Assembly (NCBI GenBank): GCA_028622995.1
Contig: JAJQJQ010000012.1
Span: 4,526,001-4,590,000 of the forward strand
DNA: 64,000 nt
Direction: 5' to 3'
Source of the DNA: Panagrolaimus kolymaensis
Lineage: Eukaryota > Nematoda > Chromadorea > Rhabditida > Panagrolaimidae
Part shown: positions 22,619 to 34,877 of the stretch, one piece after another
Layout of the letters: each line of letters begins with the position of its first letter
Numbering within the stretch: the first letter of the stretch is position 1
The notes under the pieces: generated by a model
The model's input: the letters and a program-made list of their open reading frames with translations, nothing else
Database searches by the model: none
Told to the model about the DNA's origin: nothing
Position numbers and translations under genes: made by a program

Positions 22619-23484
22619 ATGAGAATTCTTGTTGGTGTTAAACGTGTTATTGATTATGCTGTTAAAGTTCGAGTTCGAGCAGATAAGAAATGTGTCATTA
22701 CAGAAAATGTTCAACATTCTATGAATCCATTTGATGAAGTTGCTCTTGAAGAAGCTGTGAAACTCAAAGAATCAAAGCATGCTAAAGAAGTTGTTGTTAT
22801 TTCAATTGGTCCTATCAAATCTCAAGTAAGTTTATTTTTTATTTCATACTTTTATAAATGCATTGATTTAGGAAGTTCTTCGTACTGCTCTTGCTAAAGG
22901 TGCTGATAAATCAATTCATATTGAAATTGATGCAAAAGATGCTGATCAAGTTGAACCAATTCATGTTGCTCGAACTATTGCCAAAATTGCTAAAGACGAA
23001 AAATTTGATGCTGTATTTGTTGGTAAACAAGCTATCGACGATGATGCTAATCAAACTGGACAACTTATTGCTGGATTTCTTGATTGGCCGCAAGCAATGT
23101 TTGCAAACAAAATTGAACATGAAAATGGTTATTTGAAAGTTACACGTGAAATCGATGGTGGTCTTGATACTGTGAAAGTCAAATTGCCTGCTGTTGTTAG
23201 TGCTGATTTACGTTTGAATGAACCTCGTTATGCTACACTACCAAATATTATGAAAGCCAAAAAGAAGCCAGTCGAAAAGAAAACTCCTAAAGATTTAGGC
23301 ATTGATTTTACTCCACAAACTGAAATCCTTGAAGTATGTTTTACATTTTATCGCTTTTATATTTATTCTTACATTACTTTTTCTTTTTTAGGTTGATGAA
23401 CCCCCTCCACGTAAAGCTGGTGAAATTATTCCTGATGTTCAAACTCTTGTTCAAAAACTTCGAGAACGCGGTGCTATTCCATGA
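22619..23484 (+). CDS. ETFB: Electron transfer flavoprotein subunit beta
   Basis: Exons 22619-22825, 22872-23333 and 23392-23484 give 253 residues, the family length. The start [19 protein letters not shown], the [16 protein letters not shown] stretch and [18 protein letters not shown] (AMP/ETF-fold strand and loop) are diagnostic, as are [20 protein letters not shown] and [11 protein letters not shown]. The last is the conserved [10 protein letters not shown] recognition-loop segment that docks acyl-CoA dehydrogenases. With the alpha subunit it carries electrons from matrix dehydrogenases to ETF-ubiquinone oxidoreductase in mitochondria. No defect is seen. As in other ETF beta proteins there is no obvious cleaved N-terminal targeting peptide. 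Confidence 0.95.
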
Positions 23485-24064
23485 AAAGATGTGTAAATAA
23501 CAATATTGTACTAATTTATTTTTGTATTATGTAATGAAATTTTTATGTATGTAATAATGAATAAATGATTTTTTCTATAGTTGTTTTGCTTTGTTATTCA
23601 AATTATGTTAGCTTGTTAGTTTTATGTGACAATAATGAGATTGCATTGTGAATATTCATAACATCTTTACTTTTGAGTTTGTTTGTAAAAAAATCACTTT
23701 TAGCGTTGTTCAAGAAATCATCATTTGAAACTCGATTGATAATCCTCCAAATTTAGTAACAAATTGTAATACTTACATTTCGAAAATTTTTTTCGTTTAT
23801 CAAAAAACCTTTCATTTATCAAAGTTCATTGTGAGAAAAGTGGTAAAGTTTATTCAACATAAACAAATATACAAAATTAAACAAAATAATAATTCGTTGC
23901 AATGGTTTATAAAATTAAAAAAATTATAAAGGCACTCGGATATGCTACAGTAATATTTTTTGGCTGGTAAATTTGTTTCAATGTCATCGTAAATTTCTAA
24001 CAAATGTTACAAAGATTATGGGAAGTTAATATTGTTAGGTTAGTATTAGGAAGAATGGATAAGA
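23485..24064. other. Convergent intergenic region
   Basis: Between the 3' ends of ETF beta (+) and cysteine dioxygenase (-). AATAAATGA near 23560 may be the ETF poly(A) signal. Nothing else recognised. Confidence 0.5.
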
Positions 24065-25032
24065 TCAGACGAAGGAATGCGGCGAACGTACAACTTGATT
24101 ATTTGATGCTTCTGATTTGAGAACACCTTCACGACTTCCACGATAATCAACTATTCGTCCATATTTTGTGAAAAATGTTACAACCGAATTTGAACTTCTT
24201 CCAGTTCGCTATAAAAAAAAATTGAATTGAGTTACTCTAATTTAACGAAAAACGACATTTCGGCCTCAAATTTTTTTAGAGAAAATGGATAAAGACCAAA
24301 TAACAGCTTTGAATTTTTTGAATGAATTTTACTTTTGGTTAAGAATTTACCTCATCAAATATCTTGCATGAATCAAATGGGGGAATGTATAAATGAAGCG
24401 ATACACAACCATCAACATGACTGGGATTTTCCATTCGATGTAAGCCAAGTTCATCTTAAAACAAAATTAATAAGTAATCCGAAATACAAACAAATAGAAA
24501 AGATGGCTAACCACTCATATACGTTACACCATTCCTTTCAAATATTTGTTCACCACTTTTTTTTAATGGTGCATCCTTTTCATCTTTATCAGGCCAATCA
24601 TATCGGGTTTCAAGAAGTTGTCCATCAAGAATTTTAACAAAGCAATGGGAATTTGTGTGATCATGAATACTAAAAATAAAATAAATTTAGTATGTAAAGA
24701 GCTCGATGATGATTGACATAGAAATGCATTTTTGTGTCAAGTTTTCTAAATGAACAAACCTGCTACCCATTCCAGGACCCCAACATAATATCAACATATT
24801 ATATTTACCATTACCAATATCAACAAGATTTCTGGTATATCTGAGAATTAAAAATTAAATAAATCAAAAAATTGGCACTAAAAAATGAAGCTTACTTATG
24901 AGCATCAAAATGTGCATATTTTTTCCAATCAATTGGATTTGATTTATAATTTTCTAATACACGTTTTATATCTTCTGTATTAATAAGATTATCTTTAAAA
25001 ATAGCTTGAACATCTTCAATTAATTTATCCAT
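24065..25032 (-). CDS. CDO1: Cysteine dioxygenase
   Basis: Exons 25032-24896, 24840-24760, 24669-24512, 24454-24351 and 24208-24065 give 207 residues, the usual length. The cupin iron ligands are visible in [17 protein letters not shown] (the two histidines of HDH) and [11 protein letters not shown]. The cysteine of SHCF and the tyrosine of [20 protein letters not shown] are the pair that form the Cys-Tyr cofactor in animal CDO. The enzyme oxidises cysteine to cysteine sulfinate in the cytosol, controlling cysteine level and feeding taurine and sulfite pathways. The ATG before [11 protein letters not shown] is chosen because it matches the family start; the frame extends about 29 codons upstream (with no ATG) but without similarity. 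Confidence 0.95.
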
Positions 25033-28000
25033 GGTAATAAAGTTAGTAACTGAAAAGAATCGAATTTTAGGATTACCGTAACACAAAAAAAAAATGCGCC
25101 ACTTAAAAAACGAAAACATTGCGAGTATAAGTTGTGATGTTGTTCAATAATCACCTCTTTATAAAGTAGAGAAAAAAATAATTTAATTTATAATTGATTA
25201 CTTTCTGGTCGATTCTACCCAAGGCAATGAAAAAGTAAAAAATGAAGCAGTAGATACAAGAATGAGAAGGAGATGACGACAATATTTCAATGAAACACAC
25301 GTAAATTGAAAAGAAATAAGTTTACCACGCGGAAATTAGGTAGTGATACTAAAAATCAAAAAATGACTAATGATCAATTTTATTGTTCATTGCGGTTTTT
25401 TGGAGTAAGAAAATGGAAGAGGCGTTGATGAGAATTTGAAGCTGCGAATAATAATAACACGATAATCAAAAAAATAAAAACAAAAATCGGGTTTAAAAAA
25501 TTTTCCATAATAGCAAACTCCGATGTTGTTTTTGGGCAATAACAAATTAAAGTTAAAAGGTTATGTTAAAGCTATAAACAGAATTCTAATAGCTGAGAAA
25601 GGAAGCAATTCTTTATAGTTTTTTTTCTTCACAAAAAGTTTAATAAGTTAAGCCTGATGGATACTTTTCATTGGAATATCGCTTAAGATTGATTCCAGAA
25701 TTCAAAAAGTTTATCTTCAAGCACTTATGGATTACGGTAGAAAGAGATAGCAATTGATAAAGACTTCGATTGAATTAATAAATAAGTTTTTTAAAAATAA
25801 GAGCTTAGTCATTTTCTTTATCACACCACCATCATTTAATAACTCCACATCTTATTAATGATGGTGTAGTAAAAAAACAAAAATTTAATCTAAACGCAAA
25901 TTGAAAAACGTGAAAATGTTAATGAAAAATAAACGTTTTTTTGGTTATTGCTTGAGAAAGCACCGCCTATTTCGGTGAAAAAGATCTTGTTGACACTGAA
26001 AAAACTTTTTTATTAACAAAAAACACAATGAAATGAATTAGTGGAATAAATAATAGGAGGATGTTCTTTCTGCCTGTGGCGTGATAAAGATTCATCGCCC
26101 ACCACCAAAAATAAAAAGCACGAATCGGTCAATCAGTAGTCAGTCATTTTTGCGGTATGCATCGGCCAAAGATTGTGGTTTATTTTTTGAGGAAATTATG
26201 ATGAAATTAAAATTCCATTTACAGAGAAAATTAAGGAAATTAATTTAAGGCCAAAAAGTAAACCACATTACAAAAAAAACTCGACATTGTTATTTCCATT
26301 AAAATTCTAAACAAACAAAAAAATTAAATCCTTACTATTAATTCTTTGCAGATTTTTTTTTAGCAAAACTGTTAGCAATAAACTTTTTGATTGTTTTTTT
26401 TATTTTTGTTCAAAAGTAAACAAAGGAAAGAAAATAATTTCACGCATTTTTATATTTCCTTTTTATTTATCAGGTAGTTTTTATTTTTTTGCACAAAAGC
26501 GCAGGCGTGTTTCAGCAGCGGAAGAAAAAAGGATTAAAGCTTGCATGCTTATTTAAAGTAAGCAAAAATCATATAAGCTGTGTGAGGCTACAAAGATAAT
26601 CCATAAAAAAGGCGAATGAGGAATGCCTAATACGGTTATCAAAAAAATTATAACCGCGTATGAAAGTTTGAATAAAGGGTTAACTGATTTTTATAAGGGT
26701 ACTTTTAAACCCGAGATTCAGTTGTCAGTCACTCAATCAAAAAGAGGGTGAGTTAAAACAGAAAAAAAAGGAGGGAATTATTTTTTTGATCAAGATTTAA
26801 AGGGCAGTCGTTTTTTGTTTCTTACTTTTTTCATTGACATTTTTATCAAAAATCTCAAAAAAAAAATGACTGCACTTTCACGTAAAAAGAAAAAAAAGAT
26901 CCAAACTTTTGATTTTAATATAAAAAAAAAGAAAAAACGTGTGAACACATGGTTTACAACTGTCTGGAGGAAAATTAATGAACATTCATTAACATTTATT
27001 GTAATGACTTTTTTCGTAATAATAATTATTTGACTTTTTAAGCAATCAAAGAAGACAAGTGTTAAACGACACGTAAAAATGGAATGATCGGCTACAAAAG
27101 ATAGTCGTTTTCAAAATGTCGTCAGATGACTATCACTATTGTTGCATGGAAAATAGGAGAATAAAGATACTGTAGACATTGCCACTTGAATAATGCAGAC
27201 TTTGTTACTTCGAAGATGGTTGAATTCATAAATGAGTGTAACGACTTTTTACAAACTATTGCAACATAAGGAAGTCTTTAAATTCCATGTCCAACTATAG
27301 CCTATTAAAATACATTCCTTACAACTCCTTTCTGTTTTTAATATTTTTGACACTATTACAAATAAAAAAATCTTGCCATTTCAATGCATTTCCTTTACGA
27401 TCTTTTTTGATCTTTATTAATGTCAGTAGGGTTGATTTTTATCATTCATCGTTTAATTAATTTGTTCCTTGACAAGTTTCAATTTTTTTGCACAAAAAAA
27501 CTTTATTTTTAGAAAATAAATACATTGATTTAATTACAAAAGCAAAAGACAATTTTTTACAATTCTTTTACTGGAGGAACAAGAGCAACAATAATGTCAA
27601 GCATTCTCTGATCTTCCATCCAACAACAACCAAAGAAAAAAAATCACGTTTGAATCAGCAGTTTTTGGAAAGGGTAATGACGTCGTTGCTCAATGTTTAA
27701 TGATTAAAATTAAAAACACACTTTCCACGAAACGGAAACGTTTGGAAGAATTTTTGATAAAATAAAAAAAGAAGTTTACCAAATGATAAGAGATAAAACG
27801 AAATCAAAAATAGAAAAAAGAAATGGAATCTTTCTACTTTTTTGTGTTTTGCAGAGCACAGTTACATACACCAACAGAAAATGATGGATGAGAAGAAGGA
27901 AAGCATTCTGTGTTAATTAAAACTAACCTTTAAAATAAAATAAAAAAAATTCCATGGAAAGGTAATCAATTAATTAAACCTTTTACAAAAAAAAAATTTG

Positions 28001-28699
28001 AAGAAATGAAAGGAGCGACATATGATTGAGGAATTTCAAAAATAAAAAACTCAAGCTCTATAAGTAAATGTCCAATCTATGAAGAAAAAAATTGAGAAGT
28101 ATTTATTCAGTACATTAAGTAATCCAAAAAATAATCCTATAAAAAACAGTAGACTTTTTAAAGTTTAAAATAAGCTTCATTCATGGATGTGTTTTGATAA
28201 GAACAAAGGTACCTTTCATTCTGGATTATCAAGGCTTCCCTTTTGCTATTTTTATTTTTGATAATGGCAAGAAAAGAAAGTACCTCCAATATTGGTGGCG
28301 TTTATTAATTTAGTTCATCACATAATTATAGCCATGATAGTAAAATAAAGATATGTTTCACATGAAAAAGCAGGTCTCACAAATAAAACTTCATTTTTTT
28401 TATAAAATTTTATGAAACAGACATCATAAAATAAATGTATGTTTGATTCAATGCTTATTGATGCGATTACATGCACATATTTTGCTAATAATACATATTA
28501 TTTATTCACAATGCCTCCAGCAACTCTTATGCAAAACCTTTTTATTAGGTTAAAATTTTTCCTTTCAGGCTTTTTTAAATCGTGCCAAAATTTCCCTTTT
28601 CTTTTTGGACTTTTATTTTCGCTCTTTCATTTTTTTCCGTTGGAATATTTATTAGCATTTATTTTTATTCTCTATTCTTTATTTTTGCTTATTTAGATA
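25033..28699. other. Long intergenic region without a supported gene
   Basis: About 3.7 kb of AT-rich DNA. Open frames are short and K/F/N-rich. A hairpin at 25827-25866 is listed separately. TTATAAGGG followed by TTGTCAGTCACTC near 26690-26735 resembles a core promoter without an attached coding frame. Nothing else is supported. Confidence 0.5.
25827..25866. repeat. Inverted repeat / hairpin
   Basis: CACCATCATTTAATAA (25827-25842) and TTATTAATGATGGTG (25852-25866) pair along 15 bases with one bulged T and a 9-base loop (CTCCACATC). It stands alone in a gene-free stretch. It could be a MITE remnant or a transcribed stem-loop. Confidence 0.6.
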
Positions 28700-29515
28700 A
28701 TGGATGATTCAAATATTCTGAAATCAATTGTTTCTGCCGCTAACTTCTCAAACAATATGGAACGAAGCTTATCTCCTGAAGAATCTTTCGATTTTCCATC
28801 GCTACCATGGGTGTGTCAACGACGATTTGCTGAACTATGCAAAGGAAGAACTCTGAAAAAGTTTGCTTCAATCAATTCCTTCACTCGAAATCTCTCTAAA
28901 CGATGTCATTCAATTGATAAAGTTCAAATATGTAATTGTTCTGAAAGTTATTATTCAATTTCTTGTTATTGCGCTCAACCATGCAGGAGAATTGATCTAT
29001 CTCGATATTATGGAAAAAAAGAAGTGATGATTGAAGTGTACATTTCGAATTATTCAAGAAGAACAATATTTGATGCTCAATATTTTCAAAGTTTACCTAT
29101 AAGTTTCAAATCAAATGAAAAGCTACGATTGAATGTAAGAAGTATCAAATTTAGTCTTCTCAAAACTTTGATAACTTCGAACTTGATAAATCTTGAATTT
29201 GCTGGTCAAATAGAATTTGATTGTTCGTTGATGGAGTTTATTGAATTTATTAAAGCTTTATTGAAACTTCAACAATTTGAGTAAGTTGCTTTATTTGCTT
29301 TGGTTTGTTGTTTTACCATTTCATTTTTCAGGTTACTGCTCGACTGGCCCATACCCTTCGACGTCAATGAATTGGTTTCTCATCTTTTACTTTTCAAAGA
29401 ACAAAGACATCTTGATAAAATTTCTGTTCATCATGGATATATGATTATTAAGAAACACTTTTGGAATTATCACAATTGGTCATTATTCAAACGAAATAAA
29501 GTGTGGGATTTTTGA
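28700..29515 (+). CDS. F-box-like protein of a nematode-expanded family
   Basis: Two exons, 28700-29280 and 29332-29515, encode 254 residues. Near the N-terminus DFPSLPWVCQRRFAELC resembles the FPxLPWxCxxRI start of nematode F-box or F-box-like domains. The following text (FKSNEKLRLNVRSIKFSLLK, LMEFIEFIKALLKLQQFELL) has the leucine-rich, F-box-associated look of substrate-binding parts. Such proteins generally link targets to SCF ubiquitin ligases and are highly duplicated in nematodes. That function is inferred; the F-box match is weak. A cysteine-rich bit (CNCSESYYSISCYCAQPC) in the middle is unusual. A METTL26-like pseudogene lies just downstream on the other strand. Confidence 0.6.
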
Positions 29516-29814
29516 ATGTGTTTTTATGTACTTTTTCTTTTGTTGATTTATTATTTGTTTGTTTATCTTTCTTTATTATCGTTGAACTTATTTTTTTGCA
29601 TTTTATTTTTGTTTGAAATTTAAAAATAAATAAACATGATATACTTTTGTTCTGAACTTTTTTTTACTCATTTAAACGAAAGATTAAACACTGATTATTT
29701 GCAGACATTTCATGGGTTTTCTCCAATGACATTCCATGTTGCTTTCCAAGCTAAAATGTTTTCAACTCTTATTCAACAAGTTTTTCATTCAAGCTCGTCG
29801 TACTTCTTTGAGTT

Positions 29815-31033
29815 CCTGTATATCATTTAGACTCCATTGTGGGTTTGGATATTTAACCCTTTATGGGAATTAACTTCCCGTCGAATGCATAAAGGCCATA
29901 AGTTATCAATAAACAAGTTCCACATTGGACTAAACACTCAGCAGCTTTGAATAAACCTTTAATTGCTGCATTTGAACTGATATGAATCTTGTTGATGCTC
30001 AATAATATATTAACACTTGCTGGTGAATAATCTTCTGGTAAAGCCCAGAAAGCTGACGATTTTGTTGCATCAATAAATAATGGAATTCTAACATTTTGGC
30101 AGCAGTGAAATTGAAAGAGAGGAAAAGAAGTTATTGACGATGAAAACAGTTTCAAAGTTGGTAATTCATTGAAGTGAAACTTCACTCACTCGATATTTAT
30201 CAATAATGCAACAATGCTATGAAAGCTCGAGCATTATGAGCTTATGGTTGAAATACAATATTGGGTAATTCATTAGCAAAATATGCAACATGAGCTCCTG
30301 TTCCACTTGCTATTGTTAGGCACCTTCGTTTGCGGCAACACTTTCATCTTTCCTCAGACTGGCTTGTGCACTTCAGGCAAGTCCATTCACTGCATCTGCA
30401 GCGCAATCTAACTTGGCATCCAACAAGCGTCTCTTTGCAAACGACTAGCTCATGCGTCTAACCTATATTAATGCGCACAGCCAGCGGCTATGCAGCGGTG
30501 TCAGTGAACTTTTCAATCAGCCGAGCACTTGCAACGGCAACTAATCCAATTAATCATTTATCTCAAGCACTTTGGACCAACATCTACCGTTTATTTATAG
30601 CATTCCATGAGAAGATCAAAACCTCTATAAGCCACTTGGTTCATGCTCTCACTGTGTCGATGGCGGATGCCAGTTAGCAATGCTGGTCGAGTGTACATAT
30701 ATTAATATTCCCTTGTTCCCCTTTTATATTGTGAACCCTTATAAGTCTATAGCCTAGGAGTAATTATGTTTGTATTGATGTAGCTACTGTAGATATATGT
30801 ATTGTAATCGTTGTAATAAACATGGAGTACGTTAATAACCACTTGCATCCTATGCAGGAGAACGCACAATCTCTGGAGTCTAACACTATTTCAAGACACT
30901 GGAACTTTTTTTCATTTTTGATCATCGCAAAAGCAACGAAGAAAGCCAACTTTATATTGCTTTGACGAACTAATTAAGGTTTTAATATTTTAAAAATTTC
31001 TGCTTTATTTGGTTCAGCTGCCGCAATGAGCAT
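29815..31033 (-). pseudogene. METTL26: METTL26-like (UPF0585) methyltransferase pseudogene split by a solo LTR
   Basis: On the minus strand the pieces of a METTL26/DUF938-type protein are in order. The start MLIAAAEPNKAEIFKILKP is near 31033. CLEIA joins SGTGAHVAYFANELPNIVFQ (SAM-binding motif I, GxG) around the LTR. Then FWALPEDYSPASVNILLSIN, GLFKAAECLVQCG and LLITYGLYAFDGKL lie at 29853-30090, and NPQWSLNDIQELKEV near 29830. Several stops (after FQP, around 30200, and after PIKG) and frame changes kill it. A 572-bp LTR interrupts the motif I codons. The intact family are putative SAM-dependent methyltransferases of unknown substrate. Similarity fades below about 29815. Confidence 0.82.
30314..30885. 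mobile_element. Solo LTR with 4-bp target-site duplication
   Basis: The element starts TGTTAGGCACC and ends GTCTAACA (TGTTAG/CTAACA inverted ends, TG...CA type), 572 bp long. It is flanked on both sides by CTAT. Its base composition is clearly more GC-rich than its surroundings. TATATTAATATT and TTTATATTG blocks and an AATAAA near 30814 fit LTR promoter and poly(A) parts. No internal coding region or second LTR is present, so it is the product of LTR-LTR recombination. A 4-bp duplication with TG...CA ends is compatible with Ty3/gypsy or Bel-Pao elements; the family was not determined. Confidence 0.78.
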
Positions 31034-31395
31034 TTTTTTATAATTTCTTTCAAAGGTCTTTTTTCACTAAATTTGACTAAAGTAGAAACTTTGCACGCAG
31101 AAATAAAAAATTAATTGCGGAAACTAAACTAAATCACTTATTTTCCAATAAATAGTTTTTCACATTTTTTATCAATATAAAAAGTTATGGAATATTGAAT
31201 TTTCTGTTTTCACTCTCTCTCAAATGTCCGCATCAACAAGTCCATTTTAATAATGCAAAGCCATGCGATGATTGCTTTGCTGTTGTTAGCTTATTTGTCA
31301 ACAAATTAAGATTTTATGTGGCTGTGACTACTTTTTATGTTTGTTTTTGTAATTTTTTATTTCTTTTCTTTTTATTACATGAATAGACTTCAAGA
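31034..31395. other. Short intergenic gap
   Basis: AT-rich gap between the pseudogene start and the stop of the HAT-repeat gene (both minus strand). Nothing recognised. Confidence 0.5.
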
Positions 31396-33565
31396 TTAAA
31401 CCCCAAATTTATAATTATAAAAACTTTTCACAGCATCTAAGAAGATATTGCTAATTTCAATTCCAACGTTTGGATTGAACGAGAAAAATACTCGAGAACA
31501 TTTTCCAACATTTTTCTAAAATTATTTTTTATAATAAACTCCAAAAAAAGATGAATAATAAACCTTTAAAAACTGAATGAAATCATTTGGATCAAAGTTA
31601 TCTGGGATTATATGCATCATTAAAACATTTAGTTTAACAGGCAACTTGATTTTTGAAAAATTGACAGATGAATGTTCATCAAATTTATCAGTGACAATTC
31701 TGTAAAAATAAATTTAATTTTACTAAGAAAAAATTTCAGAGTATAAAAAATTCATACTGTTTTGTTGTTGCATAAGGAAATAACCCCATCAAATCTTCCA
31801 CACAGAGGATTTCGCCGTTTTCATTGAAAACAGTAACATTAACTAAATGAGATACTTTAATTTGATGACATGGCAAAAGATTGATTTCATCGAGAGTCAT
31901 TGTTTGATAGGACACATGAATAAATTTAATATCAAATTTCATCGCTTTAATAATTTGTGAAAATATAAGGTTATGATTTGGAAATTCCTCGATTTTAGGT
32001 TTAATTTTTAAAGTATTTGTTATGCAGTAATTCTTAAACTTAATATCAGGAAGATCTTTTGGATTAAGATAGAATGATCTTTGACAAAATTTTGGTGATT
32101 TCTCCCACCAATTGCAAATAGAAAGTTTATGACAAAATATTTGCTTTTCTTTGTAAAATAAATATTGGCATGTTTGAATTAAAGTATGTTTGAGATTATT
32201 GTTAGCCGATTTGAAAATATAATTTGCCAATGGATAAGGCAAAGAGAAGGTTTGATTGATTGCTAAATTTTTAAAGTGTGGTGGTAAAGTCATTGAAGGC
32301 ATTTCTAAAAAAGCTTTGTTTATATATTGCAAGATGTTTGTCAAAGGTTCGTTCAAACCTTTTGAAAACAAAATTTTAACATTGGAAAATGATGTTCGCG
32401 GAATATCAACTCTTGACAGCGATAAATTTTTAATGAACTTTGACATACGAGAATCCGCTGAGTTTAAAGGTTTTGATTTAACAGCTTCAATTAAATTCTG
32501 TGCAACTTCAAGCGATCCAAAATGTTTCTCAATTCCAATATAATCTATCCACCACTTTGTTACATCCACCGATGATTCATCAAGTTCTTTAATTTTATCC
32601 AAATATTCTTTTCTCATTTCAAGGTCACTAACAAATAAACGACAATATCGTGAATAAACATTTAGTAATTCTTTGGCCTTGTCGCGATCTTTTAAAAATT
32701 TCATATAAAATTTCCAACAATGTTCTGATAATGGATTCTTGCCAAGTTTCCATTCAATGCTTTCAATTGCAAAATCAATATCGGGTAATAAATATACATA
32801 TTTTTCAAGTGGTTTGCCTTTTATAACTTCAGATAATTCCAAAGCTTTTTGATATTTATGCATAATGTCTCGAGGTATTGGTTGCACTAAAAATTATTAA
32901 TTTTTTAGCAGCTTTAAAAACGAATTTTTCATAGTCTAAAAATAGTTTGAAAAAGGTATTAGCAACTATATAAAAATATTCAAAATATAAAGTTAATGCT
33001 TTTATAAAACTTTTACAACTAATTAATGGAAGTAAACTTACGTGATAACATATCGCATTCATTTAAAAAATATTTAAGTTGCTCATGTGGATAACATAAG
33101 ACTTTATTTAAATTTCCTTTCGAAGCAAGAGTAAAATACTCTTTTTCGAAATTAAAAGAATACCATTCCATTATTGAATGGATGTAATGAACGTTTTCTG
33201 GAACTTTATCGGTAAATTCTAAGAAGCTCTTTTGATAAAAACATGATAAAGCTTGACTTTGCACTTCTTCCATACGAGCTTTCATCGCTTCTCGACATGT
33301 TATATCCAATTCAGTCATCACATAATCATAAGAGCGAGTTTCATCCCTACAAAAAAAATTTAGTTGTTTAATTTTTTCAGCATATTTAAAAGGGATTTAT
33401 CCAATTTTAGCTTTACCTCATCCAACTCTCCCATTCTTCTGGAAGCAATGTGACTTTCGCCGCCATTTCTTGAAAATATCTTCGTATTTTCTGAAGAGTT
33501 GTAGTAGTGCAAAGTTTCCATTTTAGTTCTTGGAGGGCATTTAAATATTCCGGTGGCTTTGACAT
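31396..33565 (-). CDS. HAT-repeat protein (SART3/Prp39-like N-terminus) with F-box-family-like C-terminal half
   Basis: Exons 33565-33417, 33346-33042, 32886-31758, 31699-31564 and 31515-31396 join in frame to 612 residues. Residues 1-260 carry half-a-TPR (HAT) signatures: IRRYFQEMAAKVTLLPEEWE with WMRDE, CWKFYMKFLKDRDKAKELL, and VDVTKWWIDYIGIEKHFGSL, as in SART3 and Prp39, which bind spliceosomal snRNPs. From about residue 290 the text changes: FSLPYPLANYIFKSANNN, IQTCQYLFYKEKQIF, and later VSHLVNVTVFNENGEI. It resembles the F-box-like families common in panagrolaimid nematodes, not the RRMs of SART3. All four introns have standard ends. A fused or chimeric gene is the best reading; two adjacent genes wrongly joined are less likely, because the switch is inside one 1.1 kb exon. 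Confidence 0.65.
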
Positions 33566-34877
33566 TTTTATCCTTTCTTTTCTTAGACGCTACAAAAATT
33601 AAAACATCTAAAAAAAATTTCCTTCATATTAACATAGTTATATTTTCAAAGAAGCAAAGATAATAACGCTTTATAAATATCTCGATTTAAAATTAACACG
33701 GGATTATATTTATTATTCATGCCATTTTTCCCCCTATGATATGAGATGTAAGGTATGGAACATCAAAATAAATCACATCAACAATCCAAGCAAGTTAAAC
33801 AAACGAAACCTAATTGCTCATGCGTAAAAATGTGCTTATTTAGTTTTCGAATTTAGCATAGCCTCATTTACGAATCAGCAATTAAAAGAAGGTATGTATG
33901 TCCCTGTTTTGGCATATTTTATTTTTCGGGCTACAAATCGACTATAAACACTTTCACTTTGTAGCGTATTCCCCCAGTAGTAGTTGAGGCATATAATTTA
34001 TTAGTCTCTTTAAGAAAATAATTGTACGGTAAAGAAAAAAAGAAAAAAGATTTTTACAGTAATATGCTTCAACGCTGCGATCCCATACCAAATGTAGACA
34101 AAAAAATGAATTTGTTTAGCGAAAATTCACTCGTATTTTTTTATAAAATAGTAAGCCAAATATGTGGTCTTTTTAATCAAGCTACTAGCTCAATGTGCTG
34201 AAGAAGACTTAAAATTTTCTTTAAATGTTGTTATAACAATTTTGGCCCTTAAATTAATTAATCTTTCCTTGGATTTCCCAGCCAGGAAATGGACAACATC
34301 ATAATTTTTATAATAACCTTCGGCAAATATGGAGTGTTTTGGTGATAGCAAAAAAACTGTATTTTTCCTCATGATTTGATTAAGATTTGAGACATTTTTT
34401 GTTTGTCCGTTTACAATTATCATTTTTTTATTGATTAATCACTCTTATTACTCATTGTTATAAGCTAAATATGATGACCTTTGTTATTTGTTTATGGTTA
34501 AATTATGCATTTCGTTACAAGAAGCATAATCACCAAATTTGGAGCTTAGTGGATAATTTTTTTTAATTCATTCATACTTCATTCGAGCTGATCTGAGCGG
34601 TTGCTTTAGTTGCTTGCTTTCTCTTTTTTTTTCTCGTTAGATTTTTTATTTTCTAGACTGGATTTTAATTAAAAATTAACTATCCAAGGCCATTAAAATA
34701 AATATCCAAGCTACTACCACTTCCCGTTTTTATTTTTTTCCTACCAACTTTTTTGATTGCGATTCATCTTCCGATTTTATTACCCATTTTTACAATTTTT
34801 TACTAAAGTTAATTAGTTTTTGTAAGTTTTAGAGTTTTGTCTTTAAATCGTATTTAAACGTACCTTGATACGCCAAG
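33566..34877. other. Intergenic region with one possible small gene
   Basis: Apart from the small minus-strand frame at 34190-34423 nothing protein-like is seen. The right end is the upstream region of the P0 gene and contains pyrimidine-rich blocks. Confidence 0.45.
34190..34423 (-). CDS. Possible single-exon small protein, unknown
   Basis: A genuine ATG opens 77 codons: MIIVNGQTKNVSNLNQIMRK, then PKHSIFAEGYYKNYDVVHFL and a basic end. The residue mix is more protein-like than the F/K homopolymer frames common in this region, and there is no signal peptide or membrane segment. The style recalls the F-box-like C-terminal parts nearby, so it may be a relic of one. No introns or family are identified. 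Confidence 0.35.
   Translation of the reverse strand: MIIVNGQTKNVSNLNQIMRKNTVFLLSPKHSIFAEGYYKNYDVVHFLAGKSKERLINLRAKIVITTFKENFKSSSAH

Noticed and set aside
26680..26740. TATA plus TCAGTC initiator-like sequence
   Set aside because: No coding or structured RNA follows, and such matches are expected by chance in AT-rich DNA. Mentioned only in the intergenic entry.
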